64,000 bases of DNA from Scedosporium boydii (taxonomy: Eukaryota > Ascomycota > Sordariomycetes > Microascales > Microascaceae): positions 47,427 to 111,426 of the forward strand of contig NJFT01000134.1 in NCBI GenBank assembly GCA_002221725.1, in the 5' to 3' direction. The translations under genes and the position numbers were made by a program. The notes beneath the pieces were generated by a model that saw only the letters and a list, made by a program, of their open reading frames with translations, ran no database searches and was not told the DNA's origin. Each line of letters opens with the position of its first letter. Position 1 is the first letter of the stretch. Shown in pieces: positions 10,454 to 22,004 of the stretch.

Positions 10454-12109
10454 TCAACCCCAGTGTCGCCCACTGAGCCGAGCTCCTCTCGGGAACATCA
10501 AATGCGGTTCTTCTCTTCCCGGCCGAATCCGATGCTCCGCACAATAAAGCGAATTACTCGCCCTCTCCGCAAGTCTCGTGCACCCATCCCGCTGACACTT
10601 CGAGTGATCCCGACACCGCTGCGTCTCCGGCTCGGCCCGCTCGATGCAAGAAGGATAGTGACACGCATGCTGGACGCAGTAGGGCGATGGTGCCACCGTC
10701 ATCGCGGCGTAAGCGGCGGTTATGGGTGCGTGAGGCAGGATGCTCCATTTTGCTGCTGTGCAATGCGGCATGGCGCATTTGTGGGCCATGCAGAAGGCGC
10801 TAGAGGGACCACAGACGGAGTTGGTGCATTCGCGGATAGTGCAGAGATGGGCGGCGCAGAAGAGCTTGGTCGGGGCTGCCTTTTGCTTGCACCCTTCGAA
10901 AGTACAGATCACGGCCGAGTCTAAATAATGGCGTTAGGTCATCTGCTCGTCGAGCGGGTTTTCCTGGAGTTAGGGGGCCGGAGGGAGATGGATACTTACG
11001 GTCGTCGCATTTCTCGAGGATCTTATCCCCAATTACCGCACGATATCGCTCACAACCCACAACTGTGCAAAGCTGATGTCTCTTGCAGTATCCATTGGCC
11101 TCAGCCCCCTGGTCACAGTTCGGCTTGACGCACATGTGCTCCGGGCACCAATCGCCCTTTCGCCTCTTAAAGAAGCATCCGGAAGCTTTACACTCGTGGC
11201 TCTTGCAATACAGAGACTCGGCCTCGTGCCTCGCTTTCAAACACCCGAGCTCAATGCACGAATGTTGCTCGCAGTTCTGGTCTCCCCGGCGTTCGTGGTC
11301 GCACCCAGCGACTCGGCAATAGTGGAGTCCGCAGCGTTTCGATGCTATTCCGTCCTCGCGGATATGGCACAGCCGACTACACCCGTCGCTCATACAAACG
11401 CGGTGCCTGTCGCAGTAGCGAGTCCACGAACCCGGCTCGCCAATGCCCTCGGCGAAGGCTGTGCAGTTGGCGCCGTCGCAGGTGTGCTTTCGGCAGTAGG
11501 TTGAGTGAAGACCTCTTTCTTGTTTGCAGTTGGCGACGATGCAGCGGTGCTCGGCACAGTACTTGAGGTCTACGTCGTTGTAGATGACGCGTTCTTTATC
11601 GCAATCTTCCTTGTTGCAGTTGTCTAGCGGGCAAGGCCGGTCAGTAACCTATACCTGTCGCGAACTGGTAAGCACCGAGATGGGGTTGAGACCTACGCAG
11701 TTGAGCGCAGAACTTGAATTTGTTCGCACTCATGTCCTTAACGTAGTTGGAACATCGTGTGCCGCTCGTCGATGCGGTGCATCTCGTATCTGGAAGGATC
11801 GTGAGTCAAGAATAACGAATCTACGGAATGGGATATGGAGTTAGTTCACTTACGATTCTGGCAAAACGGAAACCCTCCTGCCGTTGGTATACCACAAGGC
11901 GCTCCCTCACCATTCTTCTTGCACTGGTGGAAGCGACAAAACTGACACTGAATGCGGGTCTCGTGGATCAAGACCAACGCCCTTGGGTATTTGCAGGTCC
12001 AGCCGTTGTTGGTCCAGCTACACCGGGATGGTTGAGGTGTTCGACCTTGCTTCTTCTTGGAAGGCATGCTATATTCCTTGGGGGCGGTTCTGCGACCGAA
12101 CCATGCCAT
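10454..12109 (-). CDS. Tandem CxxHxC Cys/His-rich repeat protein (479 aa, 4 exons)
   Basis: Exons are 12109-11854, 11789-11697, 11623-11000 and 10920-10454 (1440 nt with stop). Introns are 64, 73 and 79 nt, all GT-AG. The spliced frame carries about 13 modules of the form aromatic-C-x-x-H-x-C-x(3-4)-C, spaced roughly 25-30 residues, for example YCAEHRC, YCRKHTC, NCEQHSC, YCKSHEC, WCPEHMC, FCAAHLC, FCMAHKC and YCVQHAC; exon 1 adds CQFCRFHQC. Each module looks able to bind zinc, which is inference. All three introns are phase 1, so the internal exons are multiples of three. The N-terminus is basic (PSKKKQGR); an alternative start is the in-frame Met at 12067. No catalytic domain, signal peptide or membrane segment is seen. 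Function unknown; possibly a nucleic-acid- or protein-binding scaffold. Confidence 0.85.
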
Positions 12110-13440
12110 GGTCTGTATCTGTCCCCGGGGGACGCGGTTGTCTCTTGCTATTAAGACGAAAGTTCCTTCTCTGTAATGAAATCGAGGTCGGACAAATTTA
12201 GGTCTCGCACATCAGTTTGCCTTTCGAAGACTGGGAAATGTCCGGGCTACCGGCCTTATATACTCAGAGCATCAGCTTCGCCAAACCGAAAGGAAAAGGC
12301 CCAGTACGACGGCGCAACAACGGCCCGCCTGACACCTTGTGCCAAGGTCAGACACCATCTCAAGGGAAATTCGCCGCGAGCCTCCAATTTGTCGATGGTG
12401 ATTCCAACACCACGGCAGCCTGCATAGCCTGTACTCCTCGAGAGTCCTTCGCATCCAGGGATTCACCCGCCCTTTCTTGGAAACATCGTGCCTTACAGGT
12501 CCACACACTCCCCCTTTTATCTCTTCGTGACGTACGTGTTTGGCTATATACGTCCTCCTCACCGAAAAAAAGCTCCTCCGCCGTAAATGTAACCTGCACG
12601 TTTGCTCTCACCGGTTGACCTCCCTCTTAGACCTCCTCCGATATCTCCCGTATAAGCCTCAACCATCTCCACTCAAATCCCCCTCATAGTCGTATTGATC
12701 AAAAGTGTCGCCGAAACTCTTACGTGGCGATGCCTAGTTTCACGTTCCACAAACAACATGCGTTTCCATCCCTTTCGGCTTGCCCACCAAAAGAAGGCGG
12801 ACCAGGACCCTCACTCGTGTTACATTCCGAAACAAGAATCGTGGGTACACACATCTTTGCTTGCCAGTGCCAATTATAAATGACAAGAGGACGGATGGTG
12901 TCGTATATACGAAGTAAGAAATAGGTGCTACATGTTCAAAGGGGAAAAGAAACACAAACCTCTCGAAAAGCAGAATTTGAGTCACTGGTTGCATCGCTTC
13001 GGACTGGCTCTACAGATCAAGACACGGAACACGTAGGACGTTTGGAGAATGGGCTAGTAGAGGAGAGCACTAACACATCTCAAAGAGAGTATTACAACGG
13101 ATCATACCACCTAGCACAGGGGCATCTTCCACATAGAAATAAAGATTTAGCTTCTGTAGCCCATTACTCTATAAGATATCGCTTCGCTATCCCTCAACCT
13201 AAAAGAATATTGAACCATTTCGCCGACTTCAAAAAGAGCATGTTGTCATATCCCTCCCACCCCTCCATCACAAGTCATATACCAACCAAAGCCATGATAT
13301 GAAAGGGAAAAAACGCCAGCAGACTATAAATCCTTCCACTTCCTTACTCACGCTTCCTTCCGCCTCCGACGTGCAGCTGGCATCGACGCAACCACAAGTT
13401 CCCTCGCCGTCTCAATCGATGGTCTCGGCAAGATCGGCCT
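12110..13440. other. Intergenic, promoter side of the CxxHxC gene
   Basis: 1.3 kb without a supported gene. It should contain the promoter and leader of the minus-strand CxxHxC gene and the 3' end of the telobox gene transcript. One exact TACGAAGTA copy is at 12908-12916. Confidence 0.5.
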
Positions 13441-16400
13441 CTAGCCCGACCTAGCCTCCTTGGCCACCTCGGCCCGCAACCTCTCTAAGAGCGCAGCATT
13501 CGTAGCCTCGGCCTCCGTCACTCGCGAGAACAAATTGGCGGGTATTGTCGACGTCGGGAAGGATTGCGACAGCGTCACGGGAGGAGTCGTTATCCTCGAC
13601 GCGGCGAGGGAGTGGAGGGCGCTGTGATGCGCAGAGGTACTGGTAGTGGGGAAGTTGGGCAGAGAAGTCACCGAGTGTGGGAGGGTGGGCATCTTCGGTT
13701 GGGAGGTGGGCGTTGCTGCGGGCGGGGTCGGCGTAGGTGTAGAAGTAGCGGGGGCGGTGGCCGTGCTGGCTGCGGCGACGGCGGATGTGGAGGTAGTAGG
13801 TACGGGTGGCTGCGTTGATGCGGGCGTGGCCGTCGCCGGTGTGAAGGCCTGCAGCTGTCCTTGGGTTGAAACTTGGGGCCTTGCCTGCGGCAAAGCGATG
13901 GGTCTTTGGCCACCGACTTTGGCGTGAACTGATGGGCTTGGTGCGAGATGAGAGGCTTGAGGCGGTCGCTGGGTTGTTGCAGGAGTGGCGACTGCCTGTG
14001 CGGGCGTAGGAGGGGCTGGGCTTGCAGATGTCGTGGTTGCTCTATTCACTACGCTAGCTGGAGTTGTCCCACCGGCTTGCAGAGTCGAAGCTTGCAAATG
14101 GGCAAGGGGGTTTGGTGCAGACACGAGCCTAGGCGAAGGCGTTACAGTGGGTGCTGAAGCGGGGATTGCGGCCTGGGCAGCGTTTGAGACAACTGGAGAC
14201 GCCTGAATCGGTCTCTGGGCAGCTGCAGATTGGGCTTGGCCTTGAGCCATCGCGGGCGTCGTTATCTGTGCGGCCAGAGCTGCCTGCGCCGGGGTAACCA
14301 CACCCGGAGTCTGTTTGCGCGCAAGGCTCGCTGCTCCGGCCTGGCCGTGGTTCGCGAGCTGAGGTGAGTTTTGTAGGCTGCTGGAGAGACTCAGGAGACC
14401 TTGTGCCTTCGCTTGGTCTTCCTCGCGACTGAGCCTCGCGCGCTCTTCCGCCTCCTTTCGAGCGGCCTGGTTCGGGGCGCGGGTTTTCAGTTCTCCTGTG
14501 ACGGCCGAGAGGTAGTAGGGCATTTCCGACTGTGTCTTGAGGAAGAAAAGTTTCAGGTTACGAGCCTTATCCTTGAGCTGAACTTGGGTCCTGTCTTTCA
14601 GAACGTCTGATATGGTGCCGTTAGGACCAAACAGACTTAGAATTTGGCTCCAATGGGGTCCCTTAACCATGTCGAGGCCGGTCATAAGCGCTTTCTCTTC
14701 CTCTGGAGTCCAAGGTCGACGGGTTGAGTGGATACCCTCTCTCCGGGTATGAGCAGTAGACTTCGAGAGCGCCGCTTGTCGTGCCTTATCGTATAGAATT
14801 GAGGTGGGGCAGGTTTGGTTGGGAGGAAGTTCACCTGGCGCCGCTGCTCCTGATGGTCGTCCGGCAGCGGGTCCAGTAATATGATTGTGGACCTGTCCGA
14901 GGCCGGCATGGGGTAGAGGATGTACTAGAACATGTCCCTGAGCGTGGCCCGGCATGGGTACAAGGGGAGGGCCAGCGGGGGTAGCTCCTTGCGCGGCGCC
15001 TGGTATTTGCTGGCCATACATGCCTTGTTGCGTCTGAGGCATCTGGGCCGCCTTGAGGAGATAGAGGTTCTGTGCGGTGGTATCGTGGTCTGGCACACAC
15101 AAGATAAGTTAGCCAGGCGCAAGTGAAAACTATAGGATGAGAGGACATACGAGCTAGATTTGGGACTGGAGTGGCAGGAAGGGCGGCTTGAGCAAGCTCC
15201 GCTTCGCGCGACGCAATCCTTTGGTTCATATAATCAAATAACGGCCCCAGAATTGCACCAATTCGCTTCTGCATCTCTTCGCTCAAGGCTGGGGCGCTTT
15301 CAGCACTCGAGGCTGGTGCTGCAGCGGCCTGAGGCTGTGGGGTGCCGCTCGGTACGGAAGGCTGATTATCCGTTCCTTGGGATGTGCTAACTGCGCCTGG
15401 CACAGCATCCGTGGGCTTCTCCTCGGATGCAGGTTTTAACCCTTTAATCTCCGCCATAATTGATTCCCCAACACCATCGATGAGGCTATTCGTCTTCTGC
15501 CAGTAGTCATCGTCGTCCTGTAACGCAACATGGGCGGGGATGGTGGTTTGCTGCTTCCCGACAGCCCTCGCACTGACAGCAAGCGTCTGGCAGTGGTCCG
15601 CATGGGCCACTAACTCATTGTGAATATAGGATCCAAGCTGTTTTAATAAAGAGTCAGGAGGGTAACGGTCTACAAGTACTTGGGCTACGGCAGTTGCGTC
15701 TTCTGTTAGCCTCTGCTCCCGGTTTGGAATTTTGAGCAAACACATTCACGTACCGTTGTTGCCGCTCTCTTCGTATTCCTGTAATAAGAGCGACATTCTT
15801 ATCTCCGCTGAGGTTAACATGCCAAGCTCCTCATCGAAGTTGGCCTGGTTCCAACTTCGTTCTTTGAGGACCGACTCTAAACCCTCGGTGAAGACCTCAT
15901 GAAGCAGGTCGGCGGGAGTTTTCCCACTGGTGTTCTCGGCGAGCAGACTCAACGCCAGCTGCGTTTTCAGCTCCAAGAGGATGTTAGAATGATCAAAGGT
16001 AAACTTTCTCGTGCCGTAGACGAAGACTTGGAAAAATCTCTCATGGAGAGTAGGTAAATATGTCTCGTCTTCGGAAAACAGATCGATTCCGAATCGAGCA
16101 AGGTTTGCCAGCCGCACCGTCTTACGGTGCTTCTGATCATCGAGACCTAGTTTCGACCAGACCAAAAGATCGTCGTCCATCTGGGAAAAGTTTCTCCACG
16201 CCTGTTCAAACTGGGTTACTTTGAAGCTGTAGGACGCGTAGAAATCGGAATCGAGGTCACGAAGGGCATCAATGGACTCTTCAAAGGGCTCCTGAGACAA
16301 CCATTCCAGCACTTGCACGGCCTGATATTCGAGCATAGATGTTAGTTAATGGCGAAGAACAAGGTGGCGGAAGAGGTGTTGAAACCCACAGTTATCCCCA

Positions 16401-17307
16401 AAAGCTGCATGTTCATGCCTCGCAACGCTTGGGCTGGTGCCTCCAGCATTCTCCTCCGCTTCCTCGGATGTGCGGGCGCTCTCGTTTGCTGCGTGGGAGC
16501 CGTAGCTTCCTTAACCGGCTCTGGGGTTGCGGTCTCCTTTCCTGGCTCAAGTTTCACCGAAGGTGATTTCTCTATGGAAGCGATCGGCGTGACTGAGGTG
16601 GTGGCCGGGGCCTGAGCTGCAATAGGAGCTGTGGTAGGAGTTGAGATGGGTGCCGGGGCGGACTGTGTGGATGTCGCAGCAGAGAGTACAGAGACGGGTG
16701 CCGCGTTTGCGAGACTGGCGAGAGTCTCCGGCAAGACAGTCTGGATGTCATCGATGGGTTCTATCTTGATTCTCTTTGCAGCGGGCGCTTCCGATTCCAG
16801 CGACGCGGGTCTTTTAGTTGGTGAGGGGGGGATTGGGAGATTCGGAGGGTTCATTGCAGGTTGAGCAGGTATCGGCGCGGGAGGATTCGTTGAAGGAGTT
16901 GCTGTCGTGGTGGGTTTGGTAGTTTGGGCATTTGCAGTGATGGCCTTGAGGATGCTCTCTGGTATGTTTGAGCCCTGATTCGCATCTGTACCCATTTTGG
17001 GCTGTTGAGAGAGACTCGTTGCAGGCGCTGCAGGATTCGTAGTGGGTTGTGTTGTTTGTGTTGTAATGTTGCTTGTAGGGTTCTCGACAGGTATGTTTGA
17101 TGAAGAGACCGCTTGGGGCTCGGCTGAAGCATCCACCAAGGACTGCAGTAGTCTGTCTGCCGAAGCAGGGTCGAATATATGCGCAGCGGGCATCTGCTCA
17201 TCCGACCCGGTCGAGGGTGCCATCGGAGCGGGCCCCGGCACCGAGGTGTTTTGCGTGGCATTACCCTCCGAGCCCGTCGCGGCCGTCGTCACTACATCAT
17301 CGGTCAT
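13441..17307 (-). CDS. tbf1: Tbf1/TRF-like telobox DNA-binding protein (1228 aa, 4 exons)
   Basis: Exons are 17307-16390, 16321-15754, 15702-15151 and 15089-13441 (3687 nt). The joined frame gives a Pro/Thr/Ala-rich N-terminal 270 residues and a basic PRKRRR stretch. A helical domain opening MNMQLLGITAVQVLEWLSQ (about 298-520) then resembles the TRF-homology dimerisation fold. The Myb/telobox domain is at about 804-864: RPWTPEEEKAL, Trp806 and Trp826, and V-Q-L-K-D-K-A-R-N in place of the canonical VDLKDKWRN. A Pro/Ala/Thr/Gln-rich tail of about 360 residues follows. Tbf1 and TRF proteins bind TTAGGG repeats at telomeres and promoters and act in the nucleus. The second intron (51 nt, GTACGT...CTAACAG) has an ambiguous acceptor; an alternative donor/acceptor pair about 5 nt away keeps the frame. 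Family call firm; telomeric versus promoter role is inference. Confidence 0.9.
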
Positions 17308-20001
17308 TCTTTCAAGATGGAGGAGCTTCTATATTCGGTGTATGAGTTGGCGGCGGCAAGGATGGAACAATTCGGTCTAGATCAATCCATTGTCGAGCTG
17401 AGGTGCGTTGGCAGGCGCTAGCTACGTTCCACGATCCTCGGCGCAACTTCCTAGGTGGGGGCGAGGGGTATTGCAGGGTAGGCCTAAGGGGGGCTTCTTC
17501 GCGAACGGTATTAACTGCGATGTCGCGATGAGGCAATCTCGATCTTGCGACGACAATGCCGACCTCTTTCTCACGGCGGGGGTTGGTTCAGCGGCGGGTT
17601 CGATAACGATCGATAAGAAAAAGTTGGAAGGCGGTCAAGATGAAGAAATTTTGCCCTCAGACAGGAAGTGCTACCCCAGCTGCTCGGCACATCGAACGAC
17701 TGGCAACACCTGGAAGAAGCTGCCCCAGAGCAAAATATACAGCCCATTATCTCAAGCTTTGACATACATGCACCTCAATTTAAAAACCTATTCTAGCAGC
17801 AGGCATGGAAAATCGATTCTAGGTGTTTTCCTTTTAATTTTGAAGGCATTCCCCTAGTAATTCGAAGCGTTCGTTTGTGCCATGTGAATGTGTAGTTTAG
17901 GGGGTACAAGAAAGAAAACTAACCCATAGCGGGTGGGTAATGTAGCTTACTAACATTAGCAAAAAACCAGGAACCTCAGTTTCCTTAAAAGCTAAAATAG
18001 AAGCTCGTAATTGGATGTAATTGGACGGGCAGACCAGACCAAAGCCATCGAGATCGATGCTGGCAGTACGAAGTAGCAACACACAACGTTAGATACTTCC
18101 TGGAGACAGCGGAAAATGAATCTGGGGCATCCATGAGCTCATGAAATCAAGACTGATGTTTCCCTTACAATTGTAATGACATTGCTCTGCAAAATGGCCC
18201 TGAGCTATGACAAATCTACGACAAAAACAAACATCCTTGGCAGGGAATGAGGAGAAATGAGCGAAGACAAAAGCCATCTGTGGGGAACATGGGGCCATTC
18301 TTTCAAGGCAGGTTGGTTGATGCAACTCTTAGTGCAGACCTCTCCGCTCACAACCCCTTGTTCGGGGATTACTCGACCAGTAAGCCGCACTACGAAACGG
18401 CTCCGTAGTGTTTCTCAGATGTGCGTGGGTGAGAAAGTATGGCCCTTCTTCGTATGTGATCCACGGTTTGGCCCCGGCCGAGGGGACGCGGCATCATTTC
18501 CCGATCTAGTAATTGATGTTTAGTTTGAGGTGCTCGGAGGTACGGAAGGGCTGAAGGTGTATGTATCTACGAGTAAGGAAGCTAAGTACGTACAATAGAA
18601 GATGGGGGTTCGGAGGACGATAGTCGATGGCGATGTTGGCCTACTTCGTTCTATCAAACAAAGCTGAATTCTACAAGTCCATGTTGCAAGTTGGCGCGGA
18701 GATAAGAATGACTCTCACTTTCTACGAAGTTGGAGAATTATTAGTAAAAACGATTTGCCCTTTCTGGTAATTTCTGGTCTGGCCCCTCCTTTCACTTGCG
18801 GGGACATCGGGGCTTTCGCTCCATGATTAGCCCGAGTGGTTGAGACGCGAGACCAGAGGACGGGCAGGTCCAGCAGAAGCGGATTAGCAAGTTAGTGCGA
18901 GTCGCCTCACATCACGACTGCCATGCCACTAAACCAGGACAAGTCAATACTCTGCATGTCTCCTCGGTCGGTGCTGCTTGGGGTAGCTGCTGTATGCCCA
19001 ACCCAACCTCGACCGGATGTGCCTCACTGCTGTGAAGTCGAGTAAGATCAAAGGACACAAGGGTGTGAGAGTCGCACTCATATCTTTCTAGTAGTGGGAT
19101 ACACACTACTTCCTATGAGTAGTTTAGAAATGCCGATGCTGGCCAGCAACGGATCAATCCGATCTTCGGCCAGGTATTGGTAAGTTTACCAGAGTGACTG
19201 TACAGTGCAAGCTTAACGTGCCACTCCATATTATTTGGATTAGAAATTAAACCAGATGTCAATGATTCCCAAGAAATCCGCCTCAGCGCTGCTCGTCAGG
19301 GGAGATCAACTGTAATTGTACTTGGCGTTCAAGTATTTTTCTGGGGGCGAATGCTTCCATTCTGCGAGTCGGTTGACCTCCGCGTCCGAGTCTGGTACTG
19401 ACGACGGACATGGATTGCTACCCCGCAATCTAGTTCTCCGCGATTCTTCGGGGCTAAGGCACTGTGCCGCGGTAGACGGATTTGTAACTTGGACAGCCAC
19501 CTTTGACTCGCAGCCTGGATCAATCGGTGATTCGATGTATTATTGCGGTTTAGCCAGCAGGATCAGCAGAGTTCTTACTTCGTACCTTAGCACAGATCGC
19601 AAAAGAGAAAGATCCATCGAAGCCTCAATTGGACGTCTCAGATGTACTCGGTACTATTTCTCATATCTAGGCGCTGGCATCAGGGTTGGGGCAGATGCGG
19701 AACCGCACTCTTTCCAGATGTAGTGGGGTGTACCTGCTAGTCTACTTCATAGCTAGTCTGGGAAAGAGCACTTGTGCATCCCCACCTTGATCCGCGCAAC
19801 CCTGGATGACGATGGTACCTGCCGTACTCCATAGATGCTCTTTCTCCCCATCTCGACATGCTCAAGGGCGCTTCATGGCGCGGGTTTTGGAATTTGGAAT
19901 CGACATCTTCCCTTTCTCCGTTCCTCTATGTGACCCTCCGTTTCATCACCCAGTCCATATTCCAGCCCATCTCCGGCCCATGAATCCGAGCCATCCCTGT
20001 C

Positions 20002-20007
20002 CCCCGC
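20002..20007 (-). promoter_or_regulatory. Possible CreA/Mig1-type site
   Basis: GCGGGG on the minus strand matches the SYGGRG carbon-repressor core. A second GCGGGG lies at 20094-20099. Both are within 360 bp upstream of the ALDH start, where such sites occur in other fungal aldehyde dehydrogenase genes. A six-base core is weak evidence by itself. Confidence 0.25.
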
Positions 20008-20181
20008 ACCGAGTTCGAGACAGCTCAAGTTAGAGCTCCCCCTCTTTACGAGAGATCTTGGACTATTTGGTGATCTACACTATGGGTGGCTAACCCCGCC
20101 TTGAAACGGCTCTGCTGTACCACATCGAGGAACCAGACCCCTCAGTGGATCGTCTCTTCGCACCATTCCTCCTGCCGCGTC

Positions 20182-20188
20182 TATATAA
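20182..20188 (+). promoter_or_regulatory. TATA-like box of the ALDH gene
   Basis: TATATAA lies 177 bp upstream of the ALDH ATG and is followed by a CT-rich leader, a usual fungal core-promoter layout. The transcription start is not known. Confidence 0.45.
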
Positions 20189-20358
20189 TAACAGCAAGCT
20201 CCTCTTGCATTCTCTTGCCGAACATCTCCTCTCGACCTTCATCTTTCTACCAACCCTTCGATCTAACCCTCCCATTCCAATAACCCTCCAACCCTCTACT
20301 TCTCCAGAACCGAATCCTCTCCTATTCCTACACCTTACTCAACCCTACTTAATACACG

Positions 20359-22004
20359 ATGTCTCTCACTGTGGACCTCCAGACACCCGTCACGGGCACT
20401 TACAAGCAGCCCATCGGCCTGTGAGTTATAGCTCCTGCTTCCATTTCGCCTAAAGAGATTCGCAGGAACTTTACTAATATTTCATCCGTCTCGGCTAGGT
20501 TCATCAACAACGAGTTCGTCGAGGGTGTCAAGAAGCAGAAGTTCGAAGTCATCAACCCCTCCACTGAGGAGCCTATCTGCTCCGTCTGCGAAGCCACCGC
20601 CGAGGATGTAGACGTCGCTGTCAAGGCTGCCCGTGCGGCTTTCAACGGTGTCTGGAGCGAGACTACCCCTCACGAGCGTGGAAGGCTACTACTCAAGCTC
20701 GCCGACCTCCTTGAGGCGAACCAGGATCTCCTTGCCGCCGTTGAGTCGCTCGATAACGGCAAGTCCATCACCAATGCCAGGGGCGACGTGGGCGCTGTAG
20801 TTGGAACCATCCGTTACTACGGTGGATGGGCCGACAAGGTCGAGGGCAAGACTATTGATGTTGCCCCTGATATGCTTAGCTACACTCGACAGGAACCTGT
20901 ACGTTCTATTCCGAACACTACACTTATTCTTTCTCATTTCTGTGTTACGAAGGTTGCTAACTAGGCTTTCAGATTGGTGTCTGTGGTCAAATCATTCCCT
21001 GGAACTTCCCTCTTCTCATGCTTGCGTGGAAGATTGGTCCTGCCTTGGCGACCGGTAACTGTGTCGTGATGAAGACTGCTGAGCAGACCCCCCTCTCTGC
21101 CCTTGTGTTCGCCCAGTTCGTCAAGGAGGCTGGCTTCCCCCCTGGTGTTCTCAACATTATTTCCGGTTTCGGCAAGACTGCTGGTGCTGCCATTGCCTCC
21201 CACATGGACATCAACAAGGTTGCCTTCACCGGCTCCACTGCTGTTGGCCGCACCATCATGAAGGCCGCTGCCGACTCCAACCTCAAGAAGGTCACTCTCG
21301 AGCTTGGTGGCAAGTCTCCCAACATCATTTTCGACGATGCTGACATTGAGCACGCCATTGAGTGGGTCAACTTTGGTATCTACTACAACCACGGCCAGTG
21401 CTGCTGTGCCGGAACCCGTATCTTCGTCCAGGAGGGTGTTTATGACAAATTCCTCGCCGCCTTCAAGGCCAGGGCCGAGAGGACTACAGTTGGTAACCCC
21501 TTCGACGAGACCATCTTCCAGGGTCCTCAGGTCTCGCAGCTCCAATTCGATCGTATTATGGGATACATCCAGAGCGGTAAGGAGGAGGGTGCCACCGTCG
21601 AGACTGGTGGTGAGCGTCTTGGTGACAAGGGCTACTTCATCAAGCCTACCATCTTCAGCAATGTCCGCCATGACATGAAGATCATGAGGGAAGAGATCTT
21701 CGGTCCCGTCTGTGCCATTGCCAAGTTCAAGGATGTCGAGGAGGTCATCCACCTCGCCAACGACACCACCTACGGTCTTGCCGCCGCCGTGCACACTAAG
21801 AACATCACCACCGCCATCAAGGTGTCCAACGCCCTCAAGGCCGGTACCGTCTGGATCAACTGCTACAACGTCTTGTCGTTCCAGATTCCCTTTGGTGGTT
21901 TCAAGGAGTCCGGTATTGGCCGAGAGTTGGGCGAGGCCGCGCTCGCGAACTACACCGAGACCAAGTCCATCACTGTGCACCTCGGAAAGCCTTTCCCCCA
22001 CTAA
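20359..22004 (+). CDS. aldA: NAD(P)-dependent aldehyde dehydrogenase, AldA type (497 aa, 3 exons)
   Basis: Oxidises aldehydes such as acetaldehyde to the carboxylic acid with NAD(P)+, in ethanol and general aldehyde metabolism. Exons are 20359-20420, 20499-20898 and 20973-22004; introns of 78 and 74 nt carry TACTAAT- and GCTAAC-type branch sites. Length is typical of the family. The glycine motif FTGSTAVG is at 239-246, the general-base Glu264 lies in LELGGKSPN, and the catalytic Cys298 lies in GQCCCAG. No clear mitochondrial presequence is seen (N-terminus [11 protein letters not shown]), which favours the cytosol. The start ATG sits in an ACACG-ATG context after a CT-rich leader; two CreA-like cores and a TATA-like box are upstream. 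It converges with the histidine-phosphatase gene. Enzyme class is certain; aldA orthology is likely. Confidence 0.97.

Larger units (their letters stand above)
17308..20358. other. Divergent intergenic region between telobox gene and ALDH
   Basis: 3.05 kb with no supported gene. It must hold the promoters of both flanking genes. Exact dispersed motifs are at 18067-18075 and 19576-19584. A pyrimidine-rich leader (about 20190-20350) precedes the ALDH start, as is common for highly expressed fungal genes. ORFs of 135-149 aa at 17408 and 19316 show no family features. Confidence 0.5.

Noticed and set aside
10379..10924. 181-aa plus-strand ORF over the last exon of the CxxHxC gene
   Set aside because: Antisense shadow; the minus strand carries the regular CxxHxC modules and consistent splice joints.
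18829..18900. tRNA D-arm-like stretch (agcccgagtggttgagac)
   Set aside because: No T-arm, anticodon arm or acceptor stem can be folded around it.
20961..22001. 346-aa ORF on the minus strand opposite ALDH exon 3
   Set aside because: It is the antisense shadow of a highly biased, clearly real ALDH exon; no domain is seen in the antisense product.
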